The translations under genes and the position numbers were made by a program. The notes beneath the pieces were generated by a model. The model was not told the DNA's origin and did no database searches. It saw only the letters and a program-made list of their open reading frames with translations. From Acidithiobacillus ferrianus (GTDB lineage Bacteria > Pseudomonadota > Gammaproteobacteria > Acidithiobacillales > Acidithiobacillaceae): DNA of 64,000 nt. Each line of letters starts with the position of its first letter. Position 1 is the stretch's first letter. The stretch covers positions 1-64,000 of the forward strand of contig NZ_WNJL01000050.1 in the NCBI RefSeq assembly GCF_010378095.1, in the 5' to 3' direction. This document shows positions 17,327 through 27,828 of the stretch, piece after piece.

Positions 17327-20185
17327 TCAGGATTTCAGATTGACGGGCGCGTGCGTCTGATAACGCAGCACGTCAGGCGCAGGCTTGTCTCCGGGCAACG
17401 GCCTTATGGTCGGGAATACCGGCCAGGCACCCTCCTCTCCCGGTGCTGCCGGGTAAATCTTCACCATTAGATCATACCAGGCCGCCTGACCCGTGATCGG
17501 ATCGGAGTTCGTCAGACGCCGCTCCCCCTGTTTGACCGGTAACAACTCCGAGATCAGATGATTCATCAGGAAGCCACGAGTCGCTTCGGCGGCCTCCGGT
17601 TTCAACCCCCAGGCACCGGACTGTTTGCCGATGGCGTTCCAGGTCCATACCGTATCTTCCTGACAGCCCTCTATGAGCTTGATCTGGACACGAATTTTGC
17701 CATTGTGGCTTTCCACCCAAACCCAACTCTTGTCCTTGATGCCCATCTGCAGACCACGCTGACGGTTCATGTATAGATAATTCTGGGCGATGATCTGGCG
17801 CAGCCACGCATTCTGACTATCCCAAGAGTGATACATCATCATGGGTCGCTGGTTGACGGCGAAGAAAGGGTATTCCCTCTTGTCGATACGCTGCTGCTCC
17901 AAAGGCTCATAAAATTCGGGCAACGGATCGAAGTATGTCGCCAGGCGTTCGCGATCGATCGGGTCCTTGGGCTGCGGTCCATCGTAGAGCCCTTGCCCCG
18001 CCAGTCGAAAACGCTGGAGGGTCTCGGAATACAACTCGATGACGATGGGATCGGCGGTTGGATTAAAGCCGACACGTTGCGCGAGTTCCAGATAATCTTT
18101 GTTGGCGAAACGGTAAAACGCCATGGATTCCGGCAAGTGATACTTGAAGAATCCCTCATTCTCGATGTAGCGATCCCACTGGTTGGGATTAGGTTCACCC
18201 CGCAGATGGGTATTGCCATCGGTGCCCCGCCAACCCGCCAAAAAGCCGATACCCGGCGCCCGTTCATAGTGGATGATGAAATCTTTGTAACCGGTGAAAC
18301 GCGGTTCACCATTCTCGTGCGTGAAGGCCGGGAATTTGAGACGACCGGCGATATCGACCATCACTTCCTGCCAGGGACGCACGTTCCGATCCGGCTGGAG
18401 GATGGGGTGGCGGATGGAATCGCAAATCGCATCCGGCTCGGAAATCGGTCGATCCAACAGGGAGATGGCGTCGTAGCGTTCCAGGTAGGTAGTATCCGGC
18501 AGGATCAGGTCGCCGAAATTGACCATCTCCGAGTGGAAGGCATCGACGACCACGAGGAAAGGGATCTTGTATTCGCCGTTGTCGTCCTTGGATCTGAGCA
18601 TTTCCTGCACATTGGCCGTGTTCATGGTGGAGTTCCAGCTCATGTTGGCCATAAAGAAGATCAGCGTATCGATGGCATAAGGATCTTTGTTGACCGCGTT
18701 GGTGACGACCATGTGCATCAGGCCATGATTAGCGATGGGCGCCTCCCAGGAATATGCTTTATCGATGCGTTTGGGCCGGCCATTTTCATCAATGACCAAA
18801 TCTTCCGGCGCCGTCGGGAAGCCCAGCGGCAATGATTTAAGCGGCGTATTGGGGGCACTGTGCTGCGCGGGTTTGTTGGGCGGCGGCACAGGTTTGGGAT
18901 ATGGCGCCTTGGAACGGAAGCCGCCGGGGCAATCAATGGTGCCCAGTAAAACCTGGAGCAGATGGACCGCGCGCGCCGATTGCATGCCATTGGAGTGGGC
19001 GGAAATGCCACGCATGGCGTGCATGGAGACCGGGCGTCCGATAAACTTATCGTGCTTGCGACCCGCCCAATCAGTCCATTCGACCTCGATCTCGATGCTT
19101 TCCTTGAAAGCGACATGGGCCATTTCCAAGGCGAGACGCTCAATGGTTCCAGCGGGGATTCCCGTGATCTTACTGGCCTCCTTGGGCGAATACCGTTCGT
19201 CGAGGTAGCGCTCGGTGAGCACGGACATGACCGTGCGCACGGGCCGCCCGTCCGGTGCAGTGTATTCACCAAAGAGGGCGCCGCTTGATCCTGCCTCCAG
19301 CCCGTTGGCGAAGGCCCCCTTCTTGAGATCCCAGACCATGGGATGCCCTTCGCCATCGCGCAGGATCAGACCATCCCCTTTCTGGCCAGGCGTGTTGACG
19401 ACCAGGAAAGGGGCGTTGGTGTAGCGCAGGAGAAAATCCCAGTCGAACTGCTCGTTCTGGAGCAGCACATGGACCATGGAAAGCGCAAACAACCCGTCCG
19501 TACCCGGCTTGATGGGTATCCACTCATCGGCAATGGCCTGATAACCCGTGCGTACCGGGTTGATACCCACAAACTTGCCGCCACGGCGCTTGAGTTTCTC
19601 CAACCCGATCTTCATGGGGTTGGAGGAGTGATCCTCGGCGACACCCCAAAGCATGAAGTACTTGGTGCGTTCCCAGTCCGGGTCCCCGAACTCCCAAAAC
19701 GCGTGCCCAAGCATGTAGAGACCCGCGGTTGCCATGTTCACGGAGCAGAACCCGCCATGCGCGGACCAGTTGAGCGTACCGAACTGCTGTGCCCAGAGAC
19801 CGGTCAGGGCCTGCATCTGGTCGCGTCCGGTGAAGAAGGCGAGTTTGTTGGGATCGGTGGCGCGGATATGGGCGAGACGCTGAGTCAGAGTGTCCAGTGC
19901 TTCGTCCCAAGAAATTTCTTCAAACTCCCCTGCGCCCCGCTCCGTGCCGGGCTTGCGGCGCAGAGGATTACGCAGCTTGCCGGGGGAATATTGCTTCATG
20001 ATGCCGGCGGAACCCTTCGCACAAAGAACGCCCTGATTGATCGGGTGGTTGCGATTGCCTTGAATAAATCGCACCTTGTTGTCCTCTATCGTGACCTTGA
20101 TGCCACAGCGACAAGCACACATGTAGCAGGTGCTGTATTTGATTTCCTGCCGGTCATGGTCTTCAAATTCTGTGACGGTCGCCAC
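17327..20185 (-). CDS. soeA: SoeA-like molybdopterin catalytic subunit of sulfite dehydrogenase
   Basis: A 952-residue DMSO-reductase-superfamily protein. The N-terminal [4Fe-4S] site is C20-x2-C23-x3-C27-x27-C55, followed by MPT-binding segments (FFTGRDQMQAL, WGVAEDHSSNPMKIGLEKLKRRGGKFVGINP) and a C-terminal MGD-binding domain. No Tat signal is present, so it acts in the cytoplasm. With soeB and soeC this gives the composition, sizes and order of SoeABC, which oxidises sulfite to sulfate. Related polysulfide/thiosulfate reductases are the main alternative, but those usually carry Tat signals. The placement directly upstream of rhd-tusA-dsrE-shdr, whose product is sulfite, supports the Soe role. 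GTG start with GAGG upstream. Confidence 0.86.
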   Translation of the reverse strand: MATVTEFEDHDRQEIKYSTCYMCACRCGIKVTIEDNKVRFIQGNRNHPINQGVLCAKGSAGIMKQYSPGKLRNPLRRKPGTERGAGEFEEISWDEALDTLTQRLAHIRATDPNKLAFFTGRDQMQALTGLWAQQFGTLNWSAHGGFCSVNMATAGLYMLGHAFWEFGDPDWERTKYFMLWGVAEDHSSNPMKIGLEKLKRRGGKFVGINPVRTGYQAIADEWIPIKPGTDGLFALSMVHVLLQNEQFDWDFLLRYTNAPFLVVNTPGQKGDGLILRDGEGHPMVWDLKKGAFANGLEAGSSGALFGEYTAPDGRPVRTVMSVLTERYLDERYSPKEASKITGIPAGTIERLALEMAHVAFKESIEIEVEWTDWAGRKHDKFIGRPVSMHAMRGISAHSNGMQSARAVHLLQVLLGTIDCPGGFRSKAPYPKPVPPPNKPAQHSAPNTPLKSLPLGFPTAPEDLVIDENGRPKRIDKAYSWEAPIANHGLMHMVVTNAVNKDPYAIDTLIFFMANMSWNSTMNTANVQEMLRSKDDNGEYKIPFLVVVDAFHSEMVNFGDLILPDTTYLERYDAISLLDRPISEPDAICDSIRHPILQPDRNVRPWQEVMVDIAGRLKFPAFTHENGEPRFTGYKDFIIHYERAPGIGFLAGWRGTDGNTHLRGEPNPNQWDRYIENEGFFKYHLPESMAFYRFANKDYLELAQRVGFNPTADPIVIELYSETLQRFRLAGQGLYDGPQPKDPIDRERLATYFDPLPEFYEPLEQQRIDKREYPFFAVNQRPMMMYHSWDSQNAWLRQIIAQNYLYMNRQRGLQMGIKDKSWVWVESHNGKIRVQIKLIEGCQEDTVWTWNAIGKQSGAWGLKPEAAEATRGFLMNHLISELLPVKQGERRLTNSDPITGQAAWYDLMVKIYPAAPGEEGAWPVFPTIRPLPGDKPAPDVLRYQTHAPVNLKS

Positions 20186-20362
20186 CTCGTACCTCGCGTT
20201 CTCGATACACCAAACATGGGAAATCCGACATTGCGGAAATGGTGGCGGAGCAGTGGTGATAAAGCAAGTCAGCGTTTTTGATTTTGTAATAAATAGCGCT
20301 TATTTGCTTTGTGCCCGACACGGTGATTAGTTATGGACCTTCAATCCAAGGAGACCCCCCTC

Positions 20363-20668
20363 ATGATTCGCGACGATTTCAAGGAGCATTCGCGCATTAC
20401 CGTTACCTGGAAGGATAAGGATGGTAAGCTGCGCCCCGGCAACTTTTACGTCTATACCTTACTCAAGGATGCCATGATCGTGCGCGCCACGGACAAAGAT
20501 GGTCTGCTGCGTAAACTTTCCTTCAGCGACGTGTTGCGCGTGGTGAAATTTCAGGACGTGGCACCGCAGGATCGCTACCTGATCCCCAGCGAGATCCTGA
20601 AAGAGGCGAATTGGAAGGATCGAGAGGTGATGATGCGTTACAGTTCTTCACCACATCACGGCAAGTAA
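20363..20668 (+). CDS. Small protein of unknown function, divergent from soeA
   Basis: A 101-residue, charged, cytoplasmic-looking protein (IRDDFKEHSRITVTWKDKDGKLRPGNFYVYTLL...). I do not recognise the family. Its first half is predicted beta-rich with repeated K-D-G turns, and it has no cysteines or membrane segments. ATG 20363 has AAGGAG nine bases upstream and is preferred to ATG 20333. It is transcribed away from soeA across a ~175-bp AT-rich gap and converges on moaC, leaving seven bases between the stops. Confidence 0.6.
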   Translation: MIRDDFKEHSRITVTWKDKDGKLRPGNFYVYTLLKDAMIVRATDKDGLLRKLSFSDVLRVVKFQDVAPQDRYLIPSEILKEANWKDREVMMRYSSSPHHGK

Positions 20669-20675
20669 ACATCCG

Positions 20676-21173
20676 TCAGGCGGATGACGGACCTCGCTCC
20701 CAGAGACCGCTTTCTCCGCCCTCTTTCCGCAACAGGCCGATGTTCCGCATGGACATCCCGCGATCTATGGCTTTGCACATGTCATAGATCGTGAGCAATC
20801 CCACAGAAACGGCGGTGAGTGCCTCCATTTCAACACCGGTCTGACCGGCGCAACGCACCTCGGCATGACAAACGATCCGCGCGGGATCATGCGCCGGCAT
20901 CAACTCGACCTCGACGCCCGTCAGGAGCAGCGGGTGTGCCAAAGGGATCAGTTCCCATGTCCTTTTGGTGGCCTGAATGGCCGCAATGCGGGCCACACCC
21001 AGCACATCCCCCTTTCCCATCCGTCCGGACTCTATGCATTCCAACGTTGCCGCCGCCATGACGATCTCCCCCACCGCCCATGCCGCCCGTATGGTCACCG
21101 CCTTTTCACCAACGTCGACCATGCGCGCTTCACCAAGCACGTTAAAATGATTGAGACGATCAAGATCTGACAT
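20676..21173 (-). CDS. moaC: Cyclic pyranopterin monophosphate synthase
   Basis: A 165-residue enzyme that converts the MoaA product to cyclic pyranopterin monophosphate. Family blocks are visible: [14 protein letters not shown] at the start, [31 protein letters not shown], the [30 protein letters not shown] core with its catalytic region, and the [11 protein letters not shown] end. ATG 21173 has AGGAG upstream. Its coding start lies five bases from the sigma-54 promoter of the divergent operon, so activator sites for that promoter would fall inside moaC. Confidence 0.95.
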   Translation of the reverse strand: MSDLDRLNHFNVLGEARMVDVGEKAVTIRAAWAVGEIVMAAATLECIESGRMGKGDVLGVARIAAIQATKRTWELIPLAHPLLLTGVEVELMPAHDPARIVCHAEVRCAGQTGVEMEALTAVSVGLLTIYDMCKAIDRGMSMRNIGLLRKEGGESGLWERGPSSA

Positions 21174-21177
21174 GGAT

Positions 21178-21194
21178 CTGGCACTCCTTTTGCT
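21178..21194 (+). promoter_or_regulatory. Sigma-54 (-24/-12) promoter of the binding-protein/kinase/NtrC operon
   Basis: CTGGCAC-N5-TTGCT matches the sigma-54 consensus at every defined position, with 10 bases between GG (21180-21181) and GC (21192-21193). It lies 35 bp before the ATG at 21229. Since the operon encodes a sigma-54 activator, self-activation is the simplest reading. Confidence 0.75.
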
Positions 21195-21228
21195 TGAGAC
21201 TAAAAACACCTGCGACTCAGGAACAGTC

Positions 21229-22758
21229 ATGACCCTTCCCAAGCATCTCTGGCTGTGGATGATTCTCTGCTTTTCCAGTATCTCTGCGCAAGCCGACCTG
21301 CGCTTTCTGCTGCCACCGGTCAGCAGCCCGGCAGTGATGTACGCCGCGTTCACGCCGCTCGCCCAGTATCTGAGTCGAGCGGTGGGCCAGAAGGTCACCC
21401 TCAGCTTCAGCGCCAATCTGCAAAACTTTTATAATGAAGCCGAAAAGCCGACGGCGCAGATCGCCCTGTTCTGCCCGATTTCCTATATTCGCACCGCCCA
21501 TACCGAAGCCTACCAACCATTGGTTGGGGTAATACCCAGGCCCGGAGGGAATCATAGTGTGATCGTCGTGCGCAAGGATAGCGCCATACACACGATCCTC
21601 CAGCTCCGTAATCAGAGTTTCGTGATGGGGGATCCGGCCTGCGCGGCTTCATCGTTGATTCCTTTGTCGCTCTTCCATGAAGTGGGACTCACGCGCAAAA
21701 GTTTCAGTACCTTTCGCCAGAGCGGCTCCGACCAAAGTGCCCTGATGGACGTGGCCGCACGCTTCTACGATGCGACGGCCGTGGCAGAAAACGTGGCCGC
21801 GCCTTACTTGCGTTCAGGTAGTTTGCGCGTCATCGCTCACGCCGATGTCGGGCCAGGCGACCTGTTGGCGGCCTCTTCCGAGGTCCCGGCGGCGGTGCGG
21901 TCGCGTCTGACCGCCGCTTTCTTACAGGTGCATCGGACCGATCCGGCCGTCATCCGCGCGTTGGGTGGGCTGGCCGCGGGCTTTCAGCCTGTCAGTGATG
22001 CAGACTACGATGTGCTGCGCACACTCTATAAGGACATACACGGCGTTGCCTTGAATCCCAAGGTGAAACAAAAGACTTTGACCCTCGGCATTCCACCCAC
22101 ATTTACTCCCCTCTCCACTTATCGCATTTTTGCGCCGCTACGCGCAGCATTGTCTCAAATCACCCATCGCCCCGTTCAAATGGTGATACCGCGCAATGAA
22201 AGCGCTTATGTTGCGGATGGACGTAAAGGCCGGTTTGACTTCGCACTGCTCACGCCCAAAATGGTACCTGCGGAAAGGAATTGGATGATCCCATTGGCAG
22301 AATCTGTGCCATACAAAAACACTCAAGGGCTGGCCATCATCGCGCGCAGGACCCCGAAGGGGATCCAGCCCGAGTTGCCCGATCCGCTGTCGGTCGCCTA
22401 TGCCAGTCCCTATTGCGGCGGGAAATCCCTTGCGGCGGAAAGACTGCGCAAACTCGCCGGCGGTCGCACCATCGTTTGGTTGGCCGTGGGGTCGGAGCGC
22501 GCCGTACTCACCTACCTGGCCGATGGAAAGGCGCAGTTGGGTGTTGCCCGGGTAGCAACCATCACCGCTCTGGAAAAGGAATTGCCCGGAACCTGGTCTA
22601 TAATACAAGGCGTGGGGGATGCACCCACCTGGGTATTGGCCGCCAACCGACGATTACCCGTGGCGTTGCGCAACCATGTGGAGAGAAAAGTCCTGACATT
22701 ACCGGCGAATGCCATGAGCGGCATGGGCTTCCAGAACTTTAGTTCGCCCAAACCGTGA
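21229..22758 (+). CDS. Periplasmic PhnD-family binding protein with two tandem domains
   Basis: A 509-residue exported protein with signal peptide 1-21 ([19 protein letters not shown]). Two PhnD-like periplasmic binding modules follow, about 22-265 and 280-505: the first has [33 protein letters not shown], the second [25 protein letters not shown], so the second half echoes the first. PhnD-family proteins bind oxyanions (phosphate, phosphite, phosphonate). No permease or ATPase is present. Instead its stop overlaps a membrane sensor kinase, so it probably presents a ligand to that kinase (inference). ATG 21229 has AGGAA six bases upstream. Confidence 0.75.
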   Translation: MTLPKHLWLWMILCFSSISAQADLRFLLPPVSSPAVMYAAFTPLAQYLSRAVGQKVTLSFSANLQNFYNEAEKPTAQIALFCPISYIRTAHTEAYQPLVGVIPRPGGNHSVIVVRKDSAIHTILQLRNQSFVMGDPACAASSLIPLSLFHEVGLTRKSFSTFRQSGSDQSALMDVAARFYDATAVAENVAAPYLRSGSLRVIAHADVGPGDLLAASSEVPAAVRSRLTAAFLQVHRTDPAVIRALGGLAAGFQPVSDADYDVLRTLYKDIHGVALNPKVKQKTLTLGIPPTFTPLSTYRIFAPLRAALSQITHRPVQMVIPRNESAYVADGRKGRFDFALLTPKMVPAERNWMIPLAESVPYKNTQGLAIIARRTPKGIQPELPDPLSVAYASPYCGGKSLAAERLRKLAGGRTIVWLAVGSERAVLTYLADGKAQLGVARVATITALEKELPGTWSIIQGVGDAPTWVLAANRRLPVALRNHVERKVLTLPANAMSGMGFQNFSSPKP

Positions 22759-24320
22759 GCCGTTCCTTCAAGAACGCTCAGGTTTCGGCGAGGAGCGCGC
22801 CGCCGCCGCCGCGGGAAATAGGTTGGTCGCACCGCTCCTGGGTACGCGGCATGACCCGGTCTTATGTCGCGATGGTGCATCCCATCTCGCAGTTTTGGCG
22901 GAGTATGACCTGGCGCGCCAAGAGCATGGCCTTTGTGCTCCTGCTGGTGGCCCTTATTTATCTCCTGATTTCCATTTTTCTATATACCTCCGTACGTACG
23001 GATCTGACCAGTCAGGTGCAAACCGAACTGATGCGTCTGACCCAGAATCTGGCCAGCGACGCTGCGGATCCACTGCTCCTCAAGGATGGCGGCAAACTCA
23101 GCAAGCTGGCCAACTCCAATAATCCCTTGGTGCGCTCGGTCGTGGTGGTCAACCATCTAGGCGTCATCGTCGCCAGCAAGCATATCGCGCAACTGGGACA
23201 GACCATCCAGCGGCCACTGCCCGAGGCGGCGAACCATCAGAACGACCAGTTTATGGCCCCCATTCTCGCGGACGGACATCGCCTCGGGGCCGTCTGGGTG
23301 AACAGCGATCGCCAGCAGATTGCCGAACTCGTCAACCAGCGGCTGAATCGCACGACCAGTCGCCTGTTGATACTCGGTTTGATTACGGCTTTGCTGGGTC
23401 TGCTGGGCGCCTACCTGGTGAGTCTGGCGATGACGCGCCCGGTACTGCGACTCCTGGGCGAGATCGAGAACATGGAAGCACGACTGGGCCTTGAGGAGCG
23501 TCCGGCGGCATCGCGTCAACCGCCCTTATCCGGTGATGAACTGCATCGCCTGGAGCGCGCATTCCGCCTGACGGAACAACGCCTCAAGGAACATCTCATG
23601 GAACTTCGGCAACTGCATCAACGCCAACAGGCCATGCAATGCATGGCCACCATCGGTGAAATGTCGGCGCAAGTGGCGCACGAGATTCGCAATGCCTTGT
23701 CTTCGCTGCGGGGCGCCGCGCGTTATCTGGTACGCTATGGGAATGAGGAAAATCAAGGGGATTTTATTCGTATCATCGAAGAGGAGGTCCAGCGTCTCTA
23801 TGACATGACCCAGGGTTTTCTTGATTTTGGCAGACCCTACGCCGCCGCGCCGGTGGACATGGAGATCCGCAGCTTGCTGGAACGCAGCGTACAGCGCCAC
23901 ACCGCCGATCTGGAGGCAAAGGCCATCGCCATTTCCGTGGATTGCCCCGCGTCGCTGCACGCGCTGCTGGACCCATCGCTGATCGGGCAGGCGCTCAGCA
24001 ACCTCCTTCTCAATGCCATCGACGCTCTGCCGCCAACCGGTGGTCACATCCATCTGTACGCGGAGTCGCTGCCGCACTACCAGCTCAATATCGGCGTTCG
24101 CGATAACGGTCCAGGTATACCCGATGAGAAACGCGACACCATTTTCAAACCTTACGTCACCACAAAAACCAAGGGCAGCGGTCTCGGGCTGGCCGTGGTC
24201 ACCAAGATCATGATGGTGCATGATGGCGGGGTGGAACTACGCACCACGGCAACCGGTGCGGATTTTGTCTTGCATTTGCCGTTGCGTCTCCCCTCTCCGG
24301 TCGAAAATAGGCTAAGTTAG
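22755..24320 (+). CDS. Membrane sensor histidine kinase, NtrB/ZraS type
   Basis: A 521-residue kinase with a cytoplasmic N-terminus, membrane segment near 58-76, a periplasmic sensor of ~120 residues, a second membrane segment near 195-220, and a HAMP-like linker. The dimerisation domain MATIGEMSAQVAHEIRNAL has phospho-acceptor H309, and the ATPase domain shows NLLLNAID (N box), DNGPGIPDE (G1) and KGSGLGLAV (G2). The GTG start overlaps the stop of the binding protein (GTGA), so the two are coupled. It should phosphorylate the NtrC-type regulator that follows. The proline-rich first 20 residues are unusual, and a start further in (ATG near 22852) is possible. Confidence 0.85.
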   Translation: MSRSFKNAQVSARSAPPPPREIGWSHRSWVRGMTRSYVAMVHPISQFWRSMTWRAKSMAFVLLLVALIYLLISIFLYTSVRTDLTSQVQTELMRLTQNLASDAADPLLLKDGGKLSKLANSNNPLVRSVVVVNHLGVIVASKHIAQLGQTIQRPLPEAANHQNDQFMAPILADGHRLGAVWVNSDRQQIAELVNQRLNRTTSRLLILGLITALLGLLGAYLVSLAMTRPVLRLLGEIENMEARLGLEERPAASRQPPLSGDELHRLERAFRLTEQRLKEHLMELRQLHQRQQAMQCMATIGEMSAQVAHEIRNALSSLRGAARYLVRYGNEENQGDFIRIIEEEVQRLYDMTQGFLDFGRPYAAAPVDMEIRSLLERSVQRHTADLEAKAIAISVDCPASLHALLDPSLIGQALSNLLLNAIDALPPTGGHIHLYAESLPHYQLNIGVRDNGPGIPDEKRDTIFKPYVTTKTKGSGLGLAVVTKIMMVHDGGVELRTTATGADFVLHLPLRLPSPVENRLS

Positions 24321-24350
24321 AGGGCATTGAAAGTCAGCAGCGAGTGGTCC

Positions 24351-25721
24351 ATGGCAAACCCCGTATTGATTGTAGAGGACGAAAAAAATCTGCGTCGCGT
24401 ACTCGTCGCAGTCCTGGAGGCGGAGGGTTACCCGACCATCACGGCGGAAAATGCCGAAGAAGCGCTGGACAGGATACGGACCGAGCATCCCGCCCTGGTT
24501 CTGACGGATCAGCGCCTGCCCGGCCTGTCGGGGACGGATCTGCTGCGCCGGATCAAGGAGGCGCACCCGGAAATCCCGGTCATCATCTCCACGGCCTATG
24601 GAGAAATCGAACAGGCCGTGGAAGCCATCAAGGCCGGCGCGGAGCATTACCTCACCAAGCCAGTCGATGAAGGCGAACTCATTGCCCTCATTCGCCAGAC
24701 TTTGGGTCGGCATGGGAAATCCCTACCCCCATTGCGCCAGGAGCCGCGCCGGTATGGCCTGATCGGCGTGAGCCGCGCCACCGAGACGCTGCTGGAGACC
24801 ATCAATCTGGTTGCGCCCGCGCCATCGAACGTGCTCATTACCGGAGAGTCCGGCACCGGGAAAGAACTGGTCGCACGCGCGCTGCATCAAGCATCGTCGC
24901 GGGCCGAACAGCCTTTTATCGCCTTCAACTGCGGCGCCATTCCCCTGGAGTTGGTGGAAAGTGAGATTTTTGGTTACGAGCGCGGTGCTTTCACCGGCGC
25001 CACTCGGGCCCAGGCGGGCAAACTGGAAATGGCGGCCAGCGGCACGCTCTTCCTCGATGAGGTGGGAGACATGCCACTGCCCATGCAGGTCAAATTGTTA
25101 CGTGCCTTGCAGGAACGGGAATTTACCCGCCTCGGCACCCATCAACCTCAACGCCTCGCGGCCCGCATCGTCGCCGCCACGCATGTGGATCTTGCGAAAG
25201 CGGTCAGTGAAGGACGCTTTCGTGAGGATCTGTACTATCGCCTCAACGTAATTCCGCTCCATATCCCGCCGTTGCGGCAGCGCCGGGCCGATATCGCGCC
25301 TTTGGTGCATCATTTTCTGCGGCAAATTTGCATGGTTATCGGCCGAAGTACGGTGATCACCATCGCCCCGGATGCCCTGACCGTTCTGGAGGCGTACGAT
25401 TGGCCGGGAAACATCCGTCAACTCGAAAATCTCCTGGAAAGGATGGTGGTCCTCAATCGTCATGGACACCTCCAGCGCAGCGACCTACCCGCCGAAATCG
25501 CCCAGCAGCAATGCGATAACATATTCTCCGCCGCCACGAATCCCTTCGACCTGCCGGCACTCGAGCGCCAAACCGTACTCAGCGCCCTTGAAAAGACCCG
25601 GTTCAACCAGAGCCAGGCGGCAGTCCTCCTGGGCATTAGCCGTAAACAACTGCGCACCAAAATGAAAAATATCGGGCTCCTGGGTGATCAGGAGGGTGAA
25701 GACGACACCCTAGACAGCTGA
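24351..25721 (+). CDS. Sigma-54-dependent response regulator, NtrC family
   Basis: A 456-residue activator with three domains: receiver (1-120, phospho-acceptor D53 in LVLTDQRLPG), AAA+ domain (Walker A GESGTGKE near 164, the sigma-54-contacting GAFTGA near 212), and a C-terminal Fis-type helix-turn-helix (QSQAAVLLGISRKQLRTKM). It is the partner of the kinase just upstream and should drive sigma-54 promoters. Candidates in this window are its own operon (21178) and possibly the transporter operon (790). Acidithiobacillus species carry comparable TCS near sulfur genes, but I cannot assign a named system. ATG 24351 is conventional; a TTG at 24327 with GAGGG nearby is possible. Confidence 0.9.
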   Translation: MANPVLIVEDEKNLRRVLVAVLEAEGYPTITAENAEEALDRIRTEHPALVLTDQRLPGLSGTDLLRRIKEAHPEIPVIISTAYGEIEQAVEAIKAGAEHYLTKPVDEGELIALIRQTLGRHGKSLPPLRQEPRRYGLIGVSRATETLLETINLVAPAPSNVLITGESGTGKELVARALHQASSRAEQPFIAFNCGAIPLELVESEIFGYERGAFTGATRAQAGKLEMAASGTLFLDEVGDMPLPMQVKLLRALQEREFTRLGTHQPQRLAARIVAATHVDLAKAVSEGRFREDLYYRLNVIPLHIPPLRQRRADIAPLVHHFLRQICMVIGRSTVITIAPDALTVLEAYDWPGNIRQLENLLERMVVLNRHGHLQRSDLPAEIAQQQCDNIFSAATNPFDLPALERQTVLSALEKTRFNQSQAAVLLGISRKQLRTKMKNIGLLGDQEGEDDTLDS

Positions 25722-25834
25722 CCGGGGGATAAAACGGACCATACCCTCCTCTGGGGTGATCCTTGCGCGCAACAAGCACCGCAGGCATCCAAACGCGAAT
25801 GTCGTGGCTTTGTCTCGGCCATTCCCCATGTTAG

Positions 25835-26968
<1,134 letters not shown>

Positions 26969-26991
26969 GCCGGCGGCTTTTCTGGACCATT

Positions 26992-27828
26992 ATGCCTGCA
27001 CTGTTTTTCCCCCACCGCTACCCACCCCTCCTCCGCGTAGCGGTACTGAGCCTACTGACGGTATTCCTTACCGTTTTCAGTGAGAGGCACCCTGGGCTGC
27101 GCAATGTGGGTTTGACCATGGCCTATCCTGTACAATGGGCCAACCTGCAAGGCGCCAATGCCTGGCAGCAGGCAGCGCGTTTTCTCCAGAGTCGCGCGGC
27201 GCTGGCGTCGGAAAATGCGCGCCTGCGCGCGGAACTCGCTCAAGCGCAGCCCGACTTGCTACAGGCAAAAATTCTGCGCGTTGAGAACCGCCAACTGCTG
27301 GCCCTGCTCGACAGCATCCCTCAGCCCCCCGGGAAAGTCGCGGTGGCACAAGTCATCGCCCAGAATTTCTCCCCCAGCAATCAGTCGATAACGGTCGACA
27401 TGGGAGCGCGCAACGGCGTCTTCGTGGGACAACCGGTGCTGGCCGCGGGAGGGGTTGCGGGGCAAGTCGTCAGTGTCTCACCCATGAGCAGCCAGGTAGC
27501 CCTGCTTTCTGATCTGGGCAGCAGCATCCCCGTGCAACCCGTAGGCTCGGACCTGCCCCTCCTCGTGGATGGGGAGGGCAACCTTCATCAACTCATCATT
27601 CCTTTTCAAGCACGCGATACGGCGCTGAAACGGGGGGATCGACTGGTCACCTCCGGTCTGGGTGGTCGCTATCCACCGGGGCTCATGGTCGGCACCATCA
27701 CCGCTATCGTCCGTAATGGCGATCAGCCATTTGCCCAGATTGCGGTACAACCGGCGGTGCGATTAGGGCGACTGAGTACCGTGCTGATGTTATGGAGCGG
27801 CCCGCCATCACGGCCGACCGCGCCATGA
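26992..27828 (+). CDS. mreC: Rod-shape protein MreC
   Basis: A 278-residue bitopic inner-membrane protein: a single N-terminal hydrophobic segment (LLRVAVLSLLTVFLTVF), a coiled coil around residues 60-100 (ARLRAELAQAQPDLLQAKILRVENRQL), then two beta-barrel domains in the periplasm (VAQVIAQNFSPSNQSITVDMGARNGV). It couples MreB filaments to periplasmic wall synthases. ATG 26992 gives a normal MreC N-terminus; TTG 26965, overlapping the mreB stop, is an alternative. The stop overlaps mreD by four bases (ATGA). Confidence 0.93.
   Translation: MPALFFPHRYPPLLRVAVLSLLTVFLTVFSERHPGLRNVGLTMAYPVQWANLQGANAWQQAARFLQSRAALASENARLRAELAQAQPDLLQAKILRVENRQLLALLDSIPQPPGKVAVAQVIAQNFSPSNQSITVDMGARNGVFVGQPVLAAGGVAGQVVSVSPMSSQVALLSDLGSSIPVQPVGSDLPLLVDGEGNLHQLIIPFQARDTALKRGDRLVTSGLGGRYPPGLMVGTITAIVRNGDQPFAQIAVQPAVRLGRLSTVLMLWSGPPSRPTAP

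Noticed and set aside
17327..20185. Tetrathionate, polysulfide or DMSO reductase instead of SoeA
   Set aside because: No Tat signal peptide, subunit sizes match SoeABC, and the shdr context produces sulfite. Kept as a lower-probability alternative that phylogeny could settle.
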